Of a stretch of 64,000 nucleotides of DNA, positions 61,368 through 64,000 are shown one piece after another. The position numbers were made by a program, and so were the translations under genes. Numbering within the stretch: position 1 is the stretch's first letter; each line of letters opens with the position of its first letter. Source of the stretch: Polyangium fumosum (GTDB taxonomy: Bacteria > Myxococcota_A > Polyangia > Polyangiales > Polyangiaceae); NCBI RefSeq assembly GCF_005144585.1, contig NZ_SSMQ01000007.1, positions 206,057-270,056 of the forward strand. Reading direction: 5' to 3'. A model generated the notes under the pieces. The model did not search any database and was not told the origin of the DNA. It saw only the letters and a list, made by a program, of their open reading frames with translations.

Positions 61368-62591
61368 ATGCGATTCGCCGTCCTCGTCACGCCTTTCTTC
61401 AACGAGAGCGCCATCCGATTCATCGCCGCCTTGCTCGACGTGCCGGCTCTCCGGCTCGCGGTCGTGAGCCAGGACGTCGAGGAGAACCTGCCGGCGGAGC
61501 TGCTCGGCCGACTCGTGAAGCATTTTCGCGTGAGCAACGTGCAGGACACGGCGGAGCTCGTGGCGGCGACGAGGTGGCTGCACGCGAACGTCGCGCCCGT
61601 CGACCGGCTGCTCGGCGTGAGCGAGTTCGTGCAGGTCGCGGTGGCCGAGGCGCGCGACGCGCTGGGGCTGCCGGGGCCGGGCGCGGAGGTGATCCGCAAC
61701 TTCCGGGACAAACCGCGCATGAAAGACGTGCTGCGCGCGGCGGGATTGCCGTGCGCGCGCCACCGCCTCGCCACGAACGAGGCCGAGGCGCGGCGCTTCG
61801 CGGACGAGGTGGGGTTTCCGCTGGTCGCGAAGCCGCCGGCCGGCGTGGGCTCGGCGAGCACGTTCATCGTGAAGGACACGGCCGAGTTCGATCGCGTGCT
61901 CTCGCTCTCCTCGCCCACCCCCGCGTCCCCCGTGCTGCTCGAAGAGTTCGTGGGCGGAGCCGAGCATACGTTCGACGCGGTGGTGATCGGGGGAAAGCCG
62001 GTCTGGTACTCGATTTCGCGGTACCTGCCGAATCCGATCGAGGTCGTGGAGAATCCGTGGATCCAGTGGTGCGTGCTCCTGCCGCGGGACATCAGCGGGC
62101 CGGAGTTCGCTCCGATCCGGGAGCTCGGGTTCCGGGCGCTCTCGGTGCTCGGGCTCGAGACGGGCATTTGCCACATGGAATGGTTCCGGCAAGACGACGG
62201 GAGGATCGTGCTCTCCGAGGTCGCGGCGCGGCCGGGCGGCGCGCAGCTCATGAACCTGAACGCGCGCGCCCACGATTTCGACATGTACGGGCAAGTCGCG
62301 CGGCTCATCGCATTCGATACGTTCGAGGCGCCGCGCGAGCGCAAGTATGCGACGGGCGCGGCGTTCCTGCGCGGGCAGGCGCCAGGCGTGGTGCGCGAGG
62401 TGTGGGGGGTCGAGGAGGCCGAGCAAGCGTTCGGCGAGATGATCACGGACGTGAAATGGCCCAAGGTCGGCGAGCCGCGCTCGGCGAGCTACGAGGGCGA
62501 AGGGTATGTGCTGGTCCGGCACCCGGAGACGGAGGGCGTCGCGGAGGCGTTACGCCAGATTGTCCAATCCGTGCGCGTCATCTCGCACTGA
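61368..62591 (+). CDS. ATP-grasp ligase-like protein
   Basis: A 407-residue ATP-grasp enzyme: RNFRDKPRMKDVLRAAGLP, the ATP-lysine strand FPLVAKPPAGVGSAS, PVLLEEFVGGAEHTFDAVV and the metal-binding Glu and Asn near LSEVAARPGGAQLMNLN. It is of the carbamoyl-phosphate/biotin carboxylase-like group that joins carboxylates to amines; the substrate is unknown. An alternative ATG 15 bases upstream is less likely by ribosome-site spacing. It converges with the second ferritin-like gene, overlapping its end by 42 bp. Confidence 0.85.
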   Translation: MRFAVLVTPFFNESAIRFIAALLDVPALRLAVVSQDVEENLPAELLGRLVKHFRVSNVQDTAELVAATRWLHANVAPVDRLLGVSEFVQVAVAEARDALGLPGPGAEVIRNFRDKPRMKDVLRAAGLPCARHRLATNEAEARRFADEVGFPLVAKPPAGVGSASTFIVKDTAEFDRVLSLSSPTPASPVLLEEFVGGAEHTFDAVVIGGKPVWYSISRYLPNPIEVVENPWIQWCVLLPRDISGPEFAPIRELGFRALSVLGLETGICHMEWFRQDDGRIVLSEVAARPGGAQLMNLNARAHDFDMYGQVARLIAFDTFEAPRERKYATGAAFLRGQAPGVVREVWGVEEAEQAFGEMITDVKWPKVGEPRSASYEGEGYVLVRHPETEGVAEALRQIVQSVRVISH

Positions 62592-63749
62592 CCGGCCAGC
62601 GCGCGGCGCGCGGAGGAGCGTACGCGCAGCCGGCAGGACGACGTCGGCCATGGCGCGGCGCATGACGTCGCGTTTTTCCGCGGCGGAGAGGCAGCCGTGG
62701 GCCGCGAGTTTGTCCGGGTCCGCGCCGAGGGCGACGAGGTCCTCGGACTCGGGGCAAATGGCCATGGTGAATGCCTTTTCGAGGGTGCGGGCGACCTCGG
62801 GCCCGCCCGCGTCGAGCGCCCATGCGAGCGTACGCCATGCGAGTTCCGCGTGGGTGGCCTCGTCCTCAGCGATCGAGACGAGGGCGGCTTTCACCGCGGG
62901 ATCGGTCGCGCGCAGGGCCTCTTCGCCCGCGACGAGCGCGGAGAGCGTCTCGTTGACGGCACCTTCGAGGGCCGTGGCGAGCGCGACGTCGGCGAGGGTC
63001 CGCCCAATCGCGAGCGCGGGCATGGGCAACGCGCCCGGACCCACGGGCGCGCCCGCGTAGGCGCCAGCGAGGCCAAAGCAGAGTTTGGCATGCCGCACCT
63101 CGTCGGCCAGGGCCTCTTGCGCGGCGGAGACGAGCGAGGCCGGGGCCCCGACGCCGAGGAGCTCGAGGACGAACCGCGCGAACGAGGCGACGGAGGCGTG
63201 CTCGTAGAGGCCGGCGCGCGTGAAATGGTCGGCGAGGGCGCGACGCGTGGTGGGGTCGAGGTTCGAGACATTGGGCGACTCGACCAAACCTTGCCCGGCT
63301 TGCAGGAGCCAATCGACGCGGGCCGCGGGCTCCGCGGTGCGCGCTTCGCCGTCGACGATGAAGGGGCGGCCTTCGCAGGACTCGAAGATGATGGCGACGT
63401 GATAGCAGCATTGCGCGCTGATCGCGAGGTCCTGGCAGCCGGCGCCGGGGACGTCATAGCAGCAGGAGCCGGAGCCCGCGCATTCGTCGGTGCCGTGGAC
63501 CTGCTTCATGAGCTCTTTCTGAACGTCGGCGAGGGGTGGACAATTTCCGCCGACGGAGCCTTCGAGGCAAAGGAACCGATATTCGGCATTCGGGGGCGGC
63601 GGGTTCTCACAGGGGAGCGCGCCGCCCGCGCCCGTCCCGCCGACGCCGACGCTGGAGCTGACGACGGTGTGGCCCATCATGCCTGCGTATTCCGAACCCA
63701 CGTGGGCACGCGTTCCGACGGCACGTGGGCATCGATTCCGATGTGACAT
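62550..63749 (-). CDS. second Cys-containing ferritin-like di-iron protein
   Basis: A 399-residue paralogue of the product at 56120-57571. A Gly-rich start and a Cys-rich segment (CCYDVPGAGC, AQCCYHVAII) precede a region with the same lead-in (GRPFIVDGEARTAEP against GRPLVVEGEARAARP) and ferritin-like helices: EHASVASFARF, DEVRHAKL (ExxH), EGAVNETL and EDEATHAEL (ExxH). All di-iron ligands are kept. Unlike its relative it has no visible signal peptide at this start, so the true N-terminus may differ. Its end overlaps the ATP-grasp gene by 42 bp. Confidence 0.75.
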   Translation of the reverse strand: MSHRNRCPRAVGTRAHVGSEYAGMMGHTVVSSSVGVGGTGAGGALPCENPPPPNAEYRFLCLEGSVGGNCPPLADVQKELMKQVHGTDECAGSGSCCYDVPGAGCQDLAISAQCCYHVAIIFESCEGRPFIVDGEARTAEPAARVDWLLQAGQGLVESPNVSNLDPTTRRALADHFTRAGLYEHASVASFARFVLELLGVGAPASLVSAAQEALADEVRHAKLCFGLAGAYAGAPVGPGALPMPALAIGRTLADVALATALEGAVNETLSALVAGEEALRATDPAVKAALVSIAEDEATHAELAWRTLAWALDAGGPEVARTLEKAFTMAICPESEDLVALGADPDKLAAHGCLSAAEKRDVMRRAMADVVLPAARTLLRAPRAGRSVRDDAHGLDNLA

Positions 63750-63791
63750 GGCCACCAGGTCGTAACGGACCCACCCCTCGGCCGGTCCTGC

Positions 63792-63819
63792 GGTTTGCCG
63801 GAGGGTACGCCGGCAAACC
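63792..63819. promoter_or_regulatory. perfect hairpin before the right-edge gene
   Basis: Ten-base arms GGTTTGCCGG and CCGGCAAACC around an eight-base loop, between the divergent ferritin-like gene and a possible gene starting at 63830. It may be a leader hairpin, an operator or a terminator. Confidence 0.45.
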
Positions 63820-63829
63820 TTGGGAGGGG

Positions 63830-64000
63830 ATGGCGCTTGACGGTGGGCCGACGCCGGGCTCGAGCGATGCGTACGCCGCGTGGTGGACGCACCGCGGGCT
63901 GGGGCTGCGGCTGGGTTTGTCGGAGCAGGGACGCGCGATGGTCGTGACGAAACGGAGCCTCTCGACGGCCCTCGGGGCGCGAGAGGGGAGATGTCGGAGC
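63830..64000 (+). CDS. possible partial gene running off the window
   Basis: Open for 57 codons to the right edge, starting MALDGGPTPGSSDAYAAWWT. A GGGAGGGG sequence abuts the ATG with too little spacing. Coding-like third-position bias, but no family recognised from this fragment. Confidence 0.35.
   Translation, partial: MALDGGPTPGSSDAYAAWWTHRGLGLRLGLSEQGRAMVVTKRSLSTALGAREGRCRS

Overview
The window is 64 kb of very GC-rich DNA with a strong G/C third-position bias and short gaps. It looks like chromosome from a myxobacterium of the Polyangiales (Sorangium/Polyangium type). The evidence is Ser/Thr kinases with extended C-terminal regions, an FHA-type sigma-54 activator, a sensor ending in an MXAN_5187-type domain, many lipoproteins with Gly-rich GGSGG/GGMGG spacers, Cys-rich secreted proteins and a Uma2 nuclease. 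No rRNA, IS element, prophage or CRISPR array was seen. There is one tRNA (His).

Layout. 0.15-3.2 kb: a slr1658-like ATPase-fold regulator overlaps a STAS-methyltransferase fusion (minus strand), then a DUF72 protein. 3.3-8.6 kb: an outer-membrane beta-barrel, then a compact locus of a lipoprotein ending in CGEGSCG, a DUF692 (MNIO) enzyme and a DUF2063 partner, followed 22 bp later by a kinase-SUMF1 fusion. The first three resemble the Hvf/methanobactin/bufferin type of RiPP metallophore locus and are the best candidate for an undescribed system here. 8.5-14.9 kb: PAP2 phosphatase, a VWA protein translationally coupled to a HEAT/TPR protein, an SDR epimerase and a FabV-like reductase. 14.8-18.7 kb: a dead desaturase gene, a small lipoprotein, a nucleotidyltransferase, an aquaporin with an altered second NPA box and a TrkA-N channel-like protein. 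18.7-27.6 kb: an EF-G paralogue, PolX with a decayed PHP domain, a GH113-like hydrolase and two secreted repeat proteins.

27.6-38.3 kb: a lytic transglycosylase, a cupredoxin lipoprotein beside a linker-only copy, fused remnants of two broken genes, a VWA protein, a 21-bp repeat array, an MXAN_5187-type sensor and a histone-deacetylase-family enzyme. 38.4-50.6 kb: tRNA-His, thioesterase, Uma2 nuclease, AAA/TPR protein, P-type Ca2+-ATPase, a protein with a putative effector-associated domain, VOC protein, TPR protein, FNT transporter and Cu/Zn superoxide dismutase. 50.7-55.7 kb: a kinase-TPR pair, a Cys-rich lipoprotein, an FHA/sigma-54 activator and a second 21-bp repeat array. 55.7-63.8 kb: a stand-alone NFACT-R protein and a metal/redox-looking block. 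This block has two paralogous Cys-rich ferritin-like proteins flanking a cytochrome c-copper monooxygenase fusion, a redoxin-like protein, a polytopic His-rich TPR protein and an ATP-grasp enzyme.

Common themes are periplasmic and surface lipoproteins, metal handling (MNIO locus, cupredoxin, Cu monooxygenase, Cu/Zn SOD, di-iron proteins), phospho-signalling and gene decay. All functions are inferred from reading the sequence; no similarity search was run.
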